Source of the DNA: Cryobacterium melibiosiphilum
GTDB lineage: Bacteria; Actinomycetota; Actinomycetes; Actinomycetales; Microbacteriaceae
Length of the DNA stretch: 64,000 nt
Assembly (NCBI RefSeq): GCF_003602235.1
Contig: NZ_QZVS01000096.1
Coordinates: forward strand, 1-64,000
Direction: 5' to 3'
Shown: in pieces, positions 42,286-50,285 of the stretch
How the letters are laid out: every line of letters starts with the position of its first letter
Numbering within the stretch: the first letter of the stretch is position 1
The notes under the pieces: model-generated
Told to the model about the DNA's origin: nothing
Databases searched by the model: none
What the model saw: only the letters and a program-made list of their open reading frames with translations
Position numbers and translations under genes: made by a program

Positions 42286-43110
42286 TTAACCGAGTGTAGC
42301 GAGACGGGCCAGAACATGCTCGGGTACCGCAGTCGACGGAATCTCGGCGAGGAGGAATTCGCCCGCCGGCGGCTGCTCGACGCTGCTACCCGGCCAGAAG
42401 GCGGGCGGAATCACGACGCCGGCGCGCTCCTCCCCGCCGGACGGCACCGACAGGCGCACGCCGTCGCTGCCGCGCAACCCGAGCGTCCAGCCGTAGTGGT
42501 CTGTCACGTTGCGCACCGGGGAGTAGGTCTCCAGCGGCACCGCAACCGTGGCATCGTCGCCCGGCAGCGGGCGGTCGTCGAGCAGAACGGATGCCAGCGG
42601 CAGCACCGCAAATGCGCGCAGCCAATCCGCGACGTACATCGAGGCGTTCTCGGCGTTGTCCGCGTCGAGACCCGCGGCATGCGTCGCCCCGCTGAAGCCA
42701 TGCGTGCGCGCCAGCCATTGCATGGGGCTGGGAATCTGCAGCACCACCGGTGCTCGCTGGGTCTTGCTGAAGGTGGTCGCAAAATCCACCGCGTCGGCCA
42801 GCAGCTCGGCATCGCCGAGCAGGGTGCGCAGCGCGAAACCGGTGCGGCTCTTTGCGGCCATCGTCTCGCGCAGGGCCGCGTCGGACTGCAGCCGATAGGC
42901 GTAGAACCGGTCGAGGCTGAGCAGCGCCAGGTCGCTCGCGAGCAGCCCCTGGGCCTGCCCGAAAAAATTGCAGTAGGCCATCGGCTCGCCCCACGGCACC
43001 GGCTTGCCCTGCAGCAGGACGGCCTGGGCGTAGTCGTGGGAATCGACGAGCACGGCCCGGGGACGCCCGGTGGGCGGGGCGGCGATCACGGCGGCGAGCG
43101 AGAGGGGCAT
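42286..43110 (-). CDS. Unrecognised 274-residue protein at the end of the ketone carboxylase operon
   Basis: I do not recognise the family. It has no signal peptide. Visible features are VLVDSHDYAQAVLLQGKPVPWGEP near the N-terminus, VVLQIPSPMQWLARTHGFSG and ENASMYVADWLRAFAVLPLASVLLDD, the last reminiscent of a TIM-barrel strand-loop region. Strong G/C third positions show it is a true gene. It follows the alpha-subunit gene by 96 bases in the same direction, so it may serve ketone metabolism. Confidence 0.6.
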   Translation of the reverse strand: MPLSLAAVIAAPPTGRPRAVLVDSHDYAQAVLLQGKPVPWGEPMAYCNFFGQAQGLLASDLALLSLDRFYAYRLQSDAALRETMAAKSRTGFALRTLLGDAELLADAVDFATTFSKTQRAPVVLQIPSPMQWLARTHGFSGATHAAGLDADNAENASMYVADWLRAFAVLPLASVLLDDRPLPGDDATVAVPLETYSPVRNVTDHYGWTLGLRGSDGVRLSVPSGGEERAGVVIPPAFWPGSSVEQPPAGEFLLAEIPSTAVPEHVLARLATLG

Positions 43111-43206
43111 GGGGTCTCCGATATCGATGGGTATAAGCGAGTTGCCGGGGTGCGAGGCCAGTGAGCGGGCCCCGCACCCCGGCGGATGGTACGGCGTGGT
43201 GCGGCC

Positions 43207-45543
43207 CTAGGACTTGTGCACGACCTCCTCGCCGTACTTCTGCTCGAGTTCGCGCACCCGGGCCTCGAGCTTGCTGATCTTCAGCACCCGGCGGTCGGGA
43301 ACCATGATGAGCGGCAGGTCCTCGAGTTTGCCCTTCACCCGTTCGGGTTCGAGGCCGCCCCAGTGGGTGGCGAGCAGCTGCTCGTCGTTGTCCTGGCCCC
43401 AGGATCCGAAGTACAGCAGCTCGGCCGGCGGCTCCTCCGTCACGAACTGCTTGACGAACTCCGCGTAGGGCGTGCCGCGGCTGATGCGGTCGCGGCGCAG
43501 CTGCGCGCGCAGCTCCACGGTCGCCTGCTCGTGAACGACGTAGGTGCCGGGCTCCCAGACCACGCCGTACATCGTCGTGGCGGTGTGGGCGCTGATGCGG
43601 TCGAGCTCGAGGTCGGTCACCACGAGTTCGGGGTCGCGTTCGAGAACGTCGCCGTAACCGCCGCCGGCGCCCTGGGCGATCATGTACAGCTCGCCCTCCT
43701 TGGCCACGTCGAACTGCAGCCCCATGTGCGCGGACTGGTAGTCGCCGCCCTCGAAGGGCTGCTCGTTCATGACGCGTTCCATGGACAGGTCGAACTGTGA
43801 GGGGTCCTTCCTGATCACGTCGTAGATGTTGATGTTCTTGACCATCGCGAGCGGATATACCGGGCAGCCGTAGCCGCCGAACATGCCGGGCACCGAGGAG
43901 AACTTCGACCCACTGGTGACGGTCATGAAACCCCAGCTGGGTGTGCCGCGGGAGGCGACGATCATCTCGTAGCCCATGCCGCCGCGAAACTTGCCGAAGC
44001 CTTGGTTGTCGCGCACCAGGCGCTTGCTGACCAGCTGCAGGAACGGCACCTCTTCCTCCATGACCTCCTGCTCGCCGATGTCGGCCATCGCGCAGAACAG
44101 CGGCGCCACGGCGTCTTCGCCGTCGCGGAACGCCTTCGCGCCGCCGCCCATTCCGTTGAGGTCGGCGCACAGGTTGCCGACCTGTTCGCCGTTCTGCGTG
44201 GTGCCGCCCCAGAGAAAATCGTTGATCTGGTTGAACCAGGGCGCCACGACGTTCGAGTATTTCTGCGGGGACGAGAACTGCATCTTGGCGAACGCCGTCT
44301 GCAGGGCCGAGAACCCGCGGAAGGAGGCCTGCAGCGACTGGCCGACGGGGGCGTCGTAGCCGGCATCCGCCCAGCTGTGCTCCTCGGTGATGACCTCGAT
44401 CGGGCTCAGCGCGCCCGTCGAGCGGGGCAGGTCGGGCCACCAGTACGACAGGATGGCCTGCGCCATGAACGACTTCGTCGAGGCGAGCGGCGAGTTGATG
44501 GCCCGGTTCAGGATTTCCGGGCCGGTCCCGGTGAGGTCGACGATCATCCGCTCACCCGTGATAGTGATCTTGCAGGCGAACTTGATCAGGATGTTCTCTT
44601 TGAGGGTCGAGTCGACGAACTGGTTGAAGGTGACCGTGCCGTCGGGCAGCTCGCCGATGCGGCGCTTCACCTCGGTCTCGACGTCTTCGACGGTGACCCG
44701 CAGCGAGGCCACGAAGGTCTCCTGGCCGACCTCGTCGATGAGGCGGTCGACGGTGTCCATGATGCGGCGCACCGCGCCCATCTTCACCTTGATGTCGGCG
44801 AGCATGAGCTTCGGGTCGCGGGTGGAATGCTGCAGAAAGGTCAGCAGGTCGCGGCGCAGGTGCCCCTTCTCGACGATCTTGATCGGTGAGGCCCGCAGGC
44901 CGTCGTCGAACGGCGTCTCGGAGCCGCTCGGCATACCTCCCGGCTCGCAGGCGCCGTTTTCGCCCTCGTGGATGGTCGCGCCGACCCAGGCGATGATGAC
45001 GCCGCCGCGGATGACGGGCACGAGCATCGACTGGTCGGTGTTGTGCACCATGCCGAAGCGCGAGTCGTTGTGGAAGAAGCCGTCACCCGCGTTGATGCCG
45101 ACGGTCGGTTCGTCCTTCCAGTTCTTCATGATGTAGCGGATGGGGTGGTGCAGCACCGCGGAGAAGGCGATCACCCCGCGGTTGGAGAGGTAGGTGACGT
45201 CGCCCTCGGCGGTGTAGACCGCGCAGGAGAGGTCGGCCCACTTGGCGCCGGGTGCCGCGCCCATGCTCTCGCACATTTCGAAGGCCTCGTCGAGGGCACC
45301 GGCCAGGCGCTTGCGGATGCGGTCGATCTCGAGCGGGTCGATGCCCTGCGCGATGCACTCCTCTTCATACGCGGTGCGCGGCATGATCTCGTGGTGGCGC
45401 ATGATGGCCGGGTCCGGGCCGAGAAAAAGTGTGGTCTCGTCCATGAATTTGTCGACCCACTGCTGTTCCTGGTCGCTCAGCAGCTGGGTTTCGTCGTCGC
45501 CGTCGGGGCCGGCGGGGGTGAACTGGTCGGTTGTCAGTGTCAT
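43207..45543 (-). CDS. acxB: Acetone/ketone carboxylase alpha subunit (hydantoinase B family)
   Basis: 778 residues, matching the length I recall for the Xanthobacter alpha subunit. HyuB-type fold with FSAVLHHPIRYIMKNW, NDSRFGMVHNTDQSMLVPV, and WVGATIHEGENGACEPGGMPSGSETPFDDG. With beta and gamma it carboxylates acetone (or a similar ketone) to acetoacetate using ATP. ATG 45543 is chosen over an upstream TTG because AAAGGAG is 11 bases away. Last recognised subunit in the operon order HyuA-gamma-beta-alpha. Confidence 0.88.
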   Translation of the reverse strand: MTLTTDQFTPAGPDGDDETQLLSDQEQQWVDKFMDETTLFLGPDPAIMRHHEIMPRTAYEEECIAQGIDPLEIDRIRKRLAGALDEAFEMCESMGAAPGAKWADLSCAVYTAEGDVTYLSNRGVIAFSAVLHHPIRYIMKNWKDEPTVGINAGDGFFHNDSRFGMVHNTDQSMLVPVIRGGVIIAWVGATIHEGENGACEPGGMPSGSETPFDDGLRASPIKIVEKGHLRRDLLTFLQHSTRDPKLMLADIKVKMGAVRRIMDTVDRLIDEVGQETFVASLRVTVEDVETEVKRRIGELPDGTVTFNQFVDSTLKENILIKFACKITITGERMIVDLTGTGPEILNRAINSPLASTKSFMAQAILSYWWPDLPRSTGALSPIEVITEEHSWADAGYDAPVGQSLQASFRGFSALQTAFAKMQFSSPQKYSNVVAPWFNQINDFLWGGTTQNGEQVGNLCADLNGMGGGAKAFRDGEDAVAPLFCAMADIGEQEVMEEEVPFLQLVSKRLVRDNQGFGKFRGGMGYEMIVASRGTPSWGFMTVTSGSKFSSVPGMFGGYGCPVYPLAMVKNINIYDVIRKDPSQFDLSMERVMNEQPFEGGDYQSAHMGLQFDVAKEGELYMIAQGAGGGYGDVLERDPELVVTDLELDRISAHTATTMYGVVWEPGTYVVHEQATVELRAQLRRDRISRGTPYAEFVKQFVTEEPPAELLYFGSWGQDNDEQLLATHWGGLEPERVKGKLEDLPLIMVPDRRVLKISKLEARVRELEQKYGEEVVHKS

Positions 45544-45586
45544 TGTTCTCAAGCTCCTTTGCTTGTGTTCGAAGTGAGGGAAACGA

Positions 45587-47713
45587 TCAGGCGCTGAGCA
45601 GCCACACGGCGCCCTGCACGGTCGGCTCGAGCCGCCAGCCCGGTTCGACCAGGTAGGTCGTGTTCTCGGTCGTCACGATCGCCGGACCGTGAATGACGTA
45701 CTCGTGCGTGAGCGCTTCGGCGTCGTAGACGGGCGTGTCGACGGCGCCCGCGATGCCGGTGAAGTGCACCATCCGGCGGGCGACCGGCTCCGGTTCGGTC
45801 TTCTCGCCGCCGGCGAGGATCGACTCGAACTTGATCACCTCGCCCTCGATGTACGACGCCACCCGAATCGTCTGCACCCGGATGCCGGCCTCGGGCGCCT
45901 GGGTGCCCTCGCCATAGCGCTCGCCGAAGATCTCCGAGAACGTCTTGATCAGGTGCAGCACGTCGGCGACCCCGTTGACCCGGTTGATGTCGAACGCGAC
46001 GGCGGTGGTGACGAGCTGGTTGCCGTAGCGCATGTCCATTTCGAGGCGGTAGCGAACATCCGCCCGGTCGTAGCCCTGGCGCACGAGGTCCTCTGCGCCC
46101 TTCGCTTCGAGTTCGGCGATGTAGCCGTTGAGCGCCTCGTACTGGTTGTACAGGCTGCGTTTGATGGCCTCGTAGAGCACGACGTAGGCGCTGCGCTCGT
46201 GGATGTGCAGCGGCCGCATATTGCCGGCGCCGAGGGCGGAGAACACCGAGGCGAACGGGGGAAACAGGATGCGGCTGATGCCGGCGCTCGCCGCGATGCC
46301 GCAGGCGTGCAGTGGGCCGTTGCCGCCGTAGGCGAGCATCGTGTAGTCCTCGATCAGGCCGCCGCGGGAGCGCAGCTCCTTTTCGATTCCAATCGCCATC
46401 TGCTCGTCGACGGTCTTCTTGATGACCTTCGCGACCTCCACCGCGTCGAGGTCGAGCTCGTCGCTGAGAGTCTCGTCGATCACGTAGATCGAGCGCTTCC
46501 GGTTGAGCTTGATGTGCCCGTTGGCGTAGTTGTCGGGGTCGAGATAGCCGAGCACGAGGTCGGCATCCGTCACCGTGGGCCGCAGCCCGCCGCGGTCGTA
46601 GCAGGCCGGACCCGGGTCGCTGCCGGCGGACTCCGGACCGATCTGGATCGCGTGGTGGATGCGGTTGTAGGCCGCGATCGAGCCGCCGCCGGCGCCCAGG
46701 GTGTTCAGGTGGATCATCGGCGCCGAGACCATCCAGCGCCCGATCGTGGGCTGGAAGTCGTAGTGCCGCACGCCGCCCTCGGGTACCAGGCCGATGTCGA
46801 AGGAGGTGCCGCCCATGTCCATCGACACCACGTCGCCGAGCCCGGTCGATTCTGACAGGTGCGAGGCCGCGCCGACGCCGGCGATCGGTCCGGAGTGAAT
46901 CGTCTGCAGGGCATCCGTCGAATTGGGCTGGGCCATGCCGCCGGAGTTGTGGATCACGAGCATCGGTTTCTCGTAGCCGGAGTCGCGCAGGTTGTTCGAG
47001 AGCTGGTTGAGGGCGTGGAACATGGTCTCGTGCAGGAAGGCGTCGACGATCGTGGCCATGGCGCGTACGTATTCGCCCTTGCGGCCGGAGACCTGGCTGC
47101 TCAGCAGCACCGGGATCGACCCGAGCTCGTGCGTGGGGTACTCGTCGAGGATGATCTCGAGGATGCGGTCCTCGTGCACCGAGTTCTCGGTGGCGTTGGT
47201 GAGGGCGACCACGATCGCCTCGGCGCCGTTGTCCACGAGCTCGCGCACCATGGCACGCACGTCGTCGTACATCAGCGGCACGAGCACCTCACCGACGGAG
47301 TCGATGCGTTCTTTCACCGAGCGGATGAGGCGGCGCGGCACGAGCGGGTCGGGCCGCTGGGCGTCGGGCATGTCGCCCTGTTTGACGCCGTCGAGTCCTT
47401 CGCCGTAGCCACGGCCGCGGGAGAGCGGGATGGTGTCCTCGAATCCGTGGGTGACGATCGCGGCGACCCGGGGGCCCTTGCCCTCGATCAGGGCATTGGT
47501 GCCGAGGGTCGTCGCGTAGCGCACCGAGTCGACCTCGCGCAGGGCGGTGTCACGGCTGATGCCGGCCCGTTCGCAGGCCCGGTCGAGGGCCTCGTTGAAG
47601 CCGAGGGCCAGGTTGTGGTGGGTGGTGAGGGCCTTCGATTCGATGTACTTGTCGTCCCAGACGAAGAAGCAATCGCTGAAGGTGCCGCCGATGTCTACCG
47701 AGATACGTTTCAC
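45587..47713 (-). CDS. acxA: Acetone/ketone carboxylase beta subunit (hydantoinase A family)
   Basis: 708 residues from GTG 47713, two bases after the gamma stop. HyuA/oxoprolinase-type ATPase: VDIGGTFSDCFF phosphate loop at the start, VRYATTLGTNALIEGKGPR, VVSMDMGGTSFDIGLV, and LAYGGNGPLHACGIA. It would activate the ketone and bicarbonate by phosphoryl transfer. The beta-alpha-gamma set is what separates acetone carboxylases from plain hydantoinases. Confidence 0.88.
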   Translation of the reverse strand: MKRISVDIGGTFSDCFFVWDDKYIESKALTTHHNLALGFNEALDRACERAGISRDTALREVDSVRYATTLGTNALIEGKGPRVAAIVTHGFEDTIPLSRGRGYGEGLDGVKQGDMPDAQRPDPLVPRRLIRSVKERIDSVGEVLVPLMYDDVRAMVRELVDNGAEAIVVALTNATENSVHEDRILEIILDEYPTHELGSIPVLLSSQVSGRKGEYVRAMATIVDAFLHETMFHALNQLSNNLRDSGYEKPMLVIHNSGGMAQPNSTDALQTIHSGPIAGVGAASHLSESTGLGDVVSMDMGGTSFDIGLVPEGGVRHYDFQPTIGRWMVSAPMIHLNTLGAGGGSIAAYNRIHHAIQIGPESAGSDPGPACYDRGGLRPTVTDADLVLGYLDPDNYANGHIKLNRKRSIYVIDETLSDELDLDAVEVAKVIKKTVDEQMAIGIEKELRSRGGLIEDYTMLAYGGNGPLHACGIAASAGISRILFPPFASVFSALGAGNMRPLHIHERSAYVVLYEAIKRSLYNQYEALNGYIAELEAKGAEDLVRQGYDRADVRYRLEMDMRYGNQLVTTAVAFDINRVNGVADVLHLIKTFSEIFGERYGEGTQAPEAGIRVQTIRVASYIEGEVIKFESILAGGEKTEPEPVARRMVHFTGIAGAVDTPVYDAEALTHEYVIHGPAIVTTENTTYLVEPGWRLEPTVQGAVWLLSA

Positions 47714-47715
47714 GG

Positions 47716-48180
47716 TCAGTGCCCTTCGGTCGTGGTGCCGCGGTGGGAGTGGGAGTGGTGGGCGACGGAATCGAACCGGGCACTCAGGTCGGTTTCGGCG
47801 TTCTCGCCGGGACCGTAGTTGACGACCTCTTCGGGGTTGCCGCCGTGGGTTTCCCACTTTTCGCGCAGCGAGTCGATGTCCCAGAGCATGTCGACGGTCG
47901 GCGGATGTCCCGGCGGCAGGTATTCGGCCTCGATCTGGGTGCCGCAGGTGGGGCAGTAGAACTCCAGGATGCGGCAGAAGGTGGGGTCGGGCGAGAACGT
48001 GAACTCGTACTTCTCCGGGTCGATCACCGGCGGATGGATCTCCCGCGGGTCCCGGTCGTAGACGAGGGTGCCCTCCTTGTAATTGCCGCGGGCGTCGCCG
48101 AAGTCGTGGGCGCAGATGCGGCAGATCCAGCGCTCGGTGTCAAGGTCGATGAGCAGATATTCGGTCATGGGGACTCGCAT
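47716..48180 (-). CDS. acxC: Acetone/ketone carboxylase gamma subunit
   Basis: 154 residues. The diagnostic small subunit, with ICRICAHDFGDARGNYKEG and two CxxC pairs (Cys 20/23 and 76/79; FYCPTCGTQ) that bind zinc. The length fits the family. Start 48180 (MRVPMTEY) or 48168; neither has a clear ribosome site. Its presence makes the acetone carboxylase call much firmer than HyuA/HyuB alone. Confidence 0.88.
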   Translation of the reverse strand: MRVPMTEYLLIDLDTERWICRICAHDFGDARGNYKEGTLVYDRDPREIHPPVIDPEKYEFTFSPDPTFCRILEFYCPTCGTQIEAEYLPPGHPPTVDMLWDIDSLREKWETHGGNPEEVVNYGPGENAETDLSARFDSVAHHSHSHRGTTTEGH

Positions 48181-48185
48181 GGTGG

Positions 48186-50081
48186 TTACCGTCCTGATTC
48201 GGGGTTGGGGGTGCTCGCAGTGTCTGAGGCGGTGTCGTTCAGCAGCAGGTCGCCGGCGGTGGAGACGTTCAGGGTCCAGCCCTGCGGAACGCGGGCGGTG
48301 AAGAACGGGCCCTCCACGATGGCGGGGCCGTCAGCGCGGGCGCCGGGCACCTGGTCGTCGAGCTGGAAGACCTCGACGGTGTCGATGCGGTCAGCGGATG
48401 CCCGCACCCGGCGGGTTCCGCTGGCCACGGCGGGGCTGTGTTCGGAGGGGGTACCGCCGTCGAGGTGCGGGTGCGGCAGCCGGTAGGTCGCCGTGAGCAG
48501 CAGCACCTCGTGCTCGTCTTCGACGAGGGTGCTCCAGGCGAGGTCGCAGTCGGCGATGTCGTGACCTTCCTGGAACATGTCGCGCGAGGCATCCGTCAGC
48601 ATCTGCTCGCGGGCGTCGGCGACCGCGGCGGCGGAGAAGCCGGTGATGGTGACCTCGTAGGACTGGGCAATGTCGCTGAAGCTGATGCCGTAGGCCGAGA
48701 ACACCGCGGCCAGGCGCGGCACCAGAACCTGCGTCACCCCGGCAGTGCGGGCGGCGCTGCACGCGTTCATCGGACCGCCGCCGCCGAACGCGGCGAGGGT
48801 GGTGCCGCGGGTCGGGTCGACGAGGTGCGCGAAGCTCTGCGCGAGCCGGTCGGAGTAGGTGCGCTCCATGCGGATCAGGGCCTCGTCGAGGGTGATGCCG
48901 AGCGGCTCGGCGATCGTCGCGGTGATCACGGCCCGGGCGCGGTCGGCGTCGAGGGCCAGTTCCCCGTTCAGGTAGGTGGCCGGGTCGAGCACGCCGAGCA
49001 GCAGGTTGACGTCGGTGATGGTGGCCCGGGTGCCGCCGAACCCGAAGCAGGCCGGGCCGGGAGCGGCGCCGACACTCTCGGGGCCGACGGTGATCTCGCC
49101 GTCCTGCACGGCGATGATCGAGCTGCCGCCGACACCGCTCGAGTGCACGTTGCTCATCTCGTAGGAGATGTCGACGCCCTGGATCGATCCGCGTCGGTCG
49201 ACCGCGATCGTGGAGTCTTCGACCACGCCGACATCGGTCGTCGTGCCGCCGACGTCGATCATCAGCACGCTCGGCAGGCCGTAGGCCTCGGCGAGGGCGC
49301 GGGTGCCTTCGAGGCCGCCGCGGGGCCCGGAGGAATAGGTCTTCAGGGCGACGGACTTGGCGACGCGGGAGGAGGCGCCGTCGTTGCGGTAGATGAGCAG
49401 CGGGTTCTTCATCTTGTAGGCCCGCAGCCGGTGCTCGGCGCTGTAGAGGAAGCGTTCCACGGTGGGGTGCAGGAAGGAATTGAGGATGCCCGACCAGATC
49501 TGGCGCGGCCGGGAGGTGTCGCTCGCGAACTCGCGGGAGAACAGGATCGGCACCGAACCGAGCAGGTGCCGGGGAAAGTTCCTGAGCATCGTGCGCTTGT
49601 ACAGGTGCTCGCGTTCGAGGCTCGACGCGGCCACGACGAGGCGTTCGGCGCCGGCCGTGGTGAGCCGGTTGATCTCGGCGACGAGTTCGCTCGCGAGCTC
49701 GTCGTCGGCGCCGTGCGGGGAGACCACGCTGATGCGGGCACCGACGAGGTCGTCGAACAGGCCGGCCTTGGTCTCGGTTCCGCGCAGGGTCGCCGCGAGC
49801 GTCGGGTCGTCGGTGATGACCCCGATCAGCGGGCCCTTGCGTTCGACCAGGGCGTTGGTGCCCTGCGTCGAGCTGTAACGGATGTGCCGGGTCGAGTGCA
49901 GCAGGTCGGCCAGGTTGGCCTCGCCGTAGAGCAGGACCGAGGCTTTGGTCATGCCGTCGAACAGGCACTGGGACAGGTCGACGGGGGTGGTCAGGGTCTT
50001 CGTGAACGTGAAATCGGTGCCGGTGCCAACCACGATGTCGGTGAGCGTTCCCCCGTTGTCGATGTTGATGAGTCGTTCCAT
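48186..50081 (-). CDS. Additional hydantoinase A/oxoprolinase-family protein heading the operon
   Basis: 631 residues, shorter than the beta subunit and clearly divergent from it. HyuA motifs are present: INIDNGGTLTDIVVG, IRYSSTQGTNALVERKGP, MIDVGGTTTDVGVV, and FGGGGPMNACSAA. It is the first gene, 5 bases before the gamma subunit. Standard acx operons have one HyuA-like gene. A second may widen substrate range or act as a separate ATPase component; this is inference. Confidence 0.8.
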   Translation of the reverse strand: MERLINIDNGGTLTDIVVGTGTDFTFTKTLTTPVDLSQCLFDGMTKASVLLYGEANLADLLHSTRHIRYSSTQGTNALVERKGPLIGVITDDPTLAATLRGTETKAGLFDDLVGARISVVSPHGADDELASELVAEINRLTTAGAERLVVAASSLEREHLYKRTMLRNFPRHLLGSVPILFSREFASDTSRPRQIWSGILNSFLHPTVERFLYSAEHRLRAYKMKNPLLIYRNDGASSRVAKSVALKTYSSGPRGGLEGTRALAEAYGLPSVLMIDVGGTTTDVGVVEDSTIAVDRRGSIQGVDISYEMSNVHSSGVGGSSIIAVQDGEITVGPESVGAAPGPACFGFGGTRATITDVNLLLGVLDPATYLNGELALDADRARAVITATIAEPLGITLDEALIRMERTYSDRLAQSFAHLVDPTRGTTLAAFGGGGPMNACSAARTAGVTQVLVPRLAAVFSAYGISFSDIAQSYEVTITGFSAAAVADAREQMLTDASRDMFQEGHDIADCDLAWSTLVEDEHEVLLLTATYRLPHPHLDGGTPSEHSPAVASGTRRVRASADRIDTVEVFQLDDQVPGARADGPAIVEGPFFTARVPQGWTLNVSTAGDLLLNDTASDTASTPNPESGR

Positions 50082-50093
50082 GAGCGCTCCTTT

Positions 50094-50154
50094 GCGTCAG
50101 GTACTTGCGTCAGGTACTTGCGTCGAGTGGTGTCGCTGGGCGGTGTCGCTGGGC
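50094..50154. repeat. Two adjacent 13-bp tandem duplications in the divergent promoter
   Basis: GCGTCAGGTACTT occurs twice in a row (50094-50119) with the start of a third copy, then GGTGTCGCTGGGC twice in a row (50129-50154). Both have the same 13-bp period although the sequences differ. Confidence 0.85.
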
Positions 50155-50205
50155 CCTGCGAAACGGCCACGAACCTCAGCGTGCGGCCCCGGGCATCCGT
50201 GTCGA

Positions 50206-50222
50206 TGTCCCAGATTGGGACA
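50206..50222. promoter_or_regulatory. Perfect inverted repeat, likely activator site of the ketone carboxylase operon
   Basis: TGTCCCAGATTGGGACA: exact 7-base arms with 3 bases between, 64 bases before the activator start and about 125 before the operon start. The spacing from the operon is typical of an upstream activating sequence for Fis-type regulators. Confidence 0.6.
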
Positions 50223-50285
50223 CCGGTCAGGTAGCGCCGGGCCGGCGTTCCAAGGCATGCTTGCAAGGTCCACAAGGGAGTAGAC

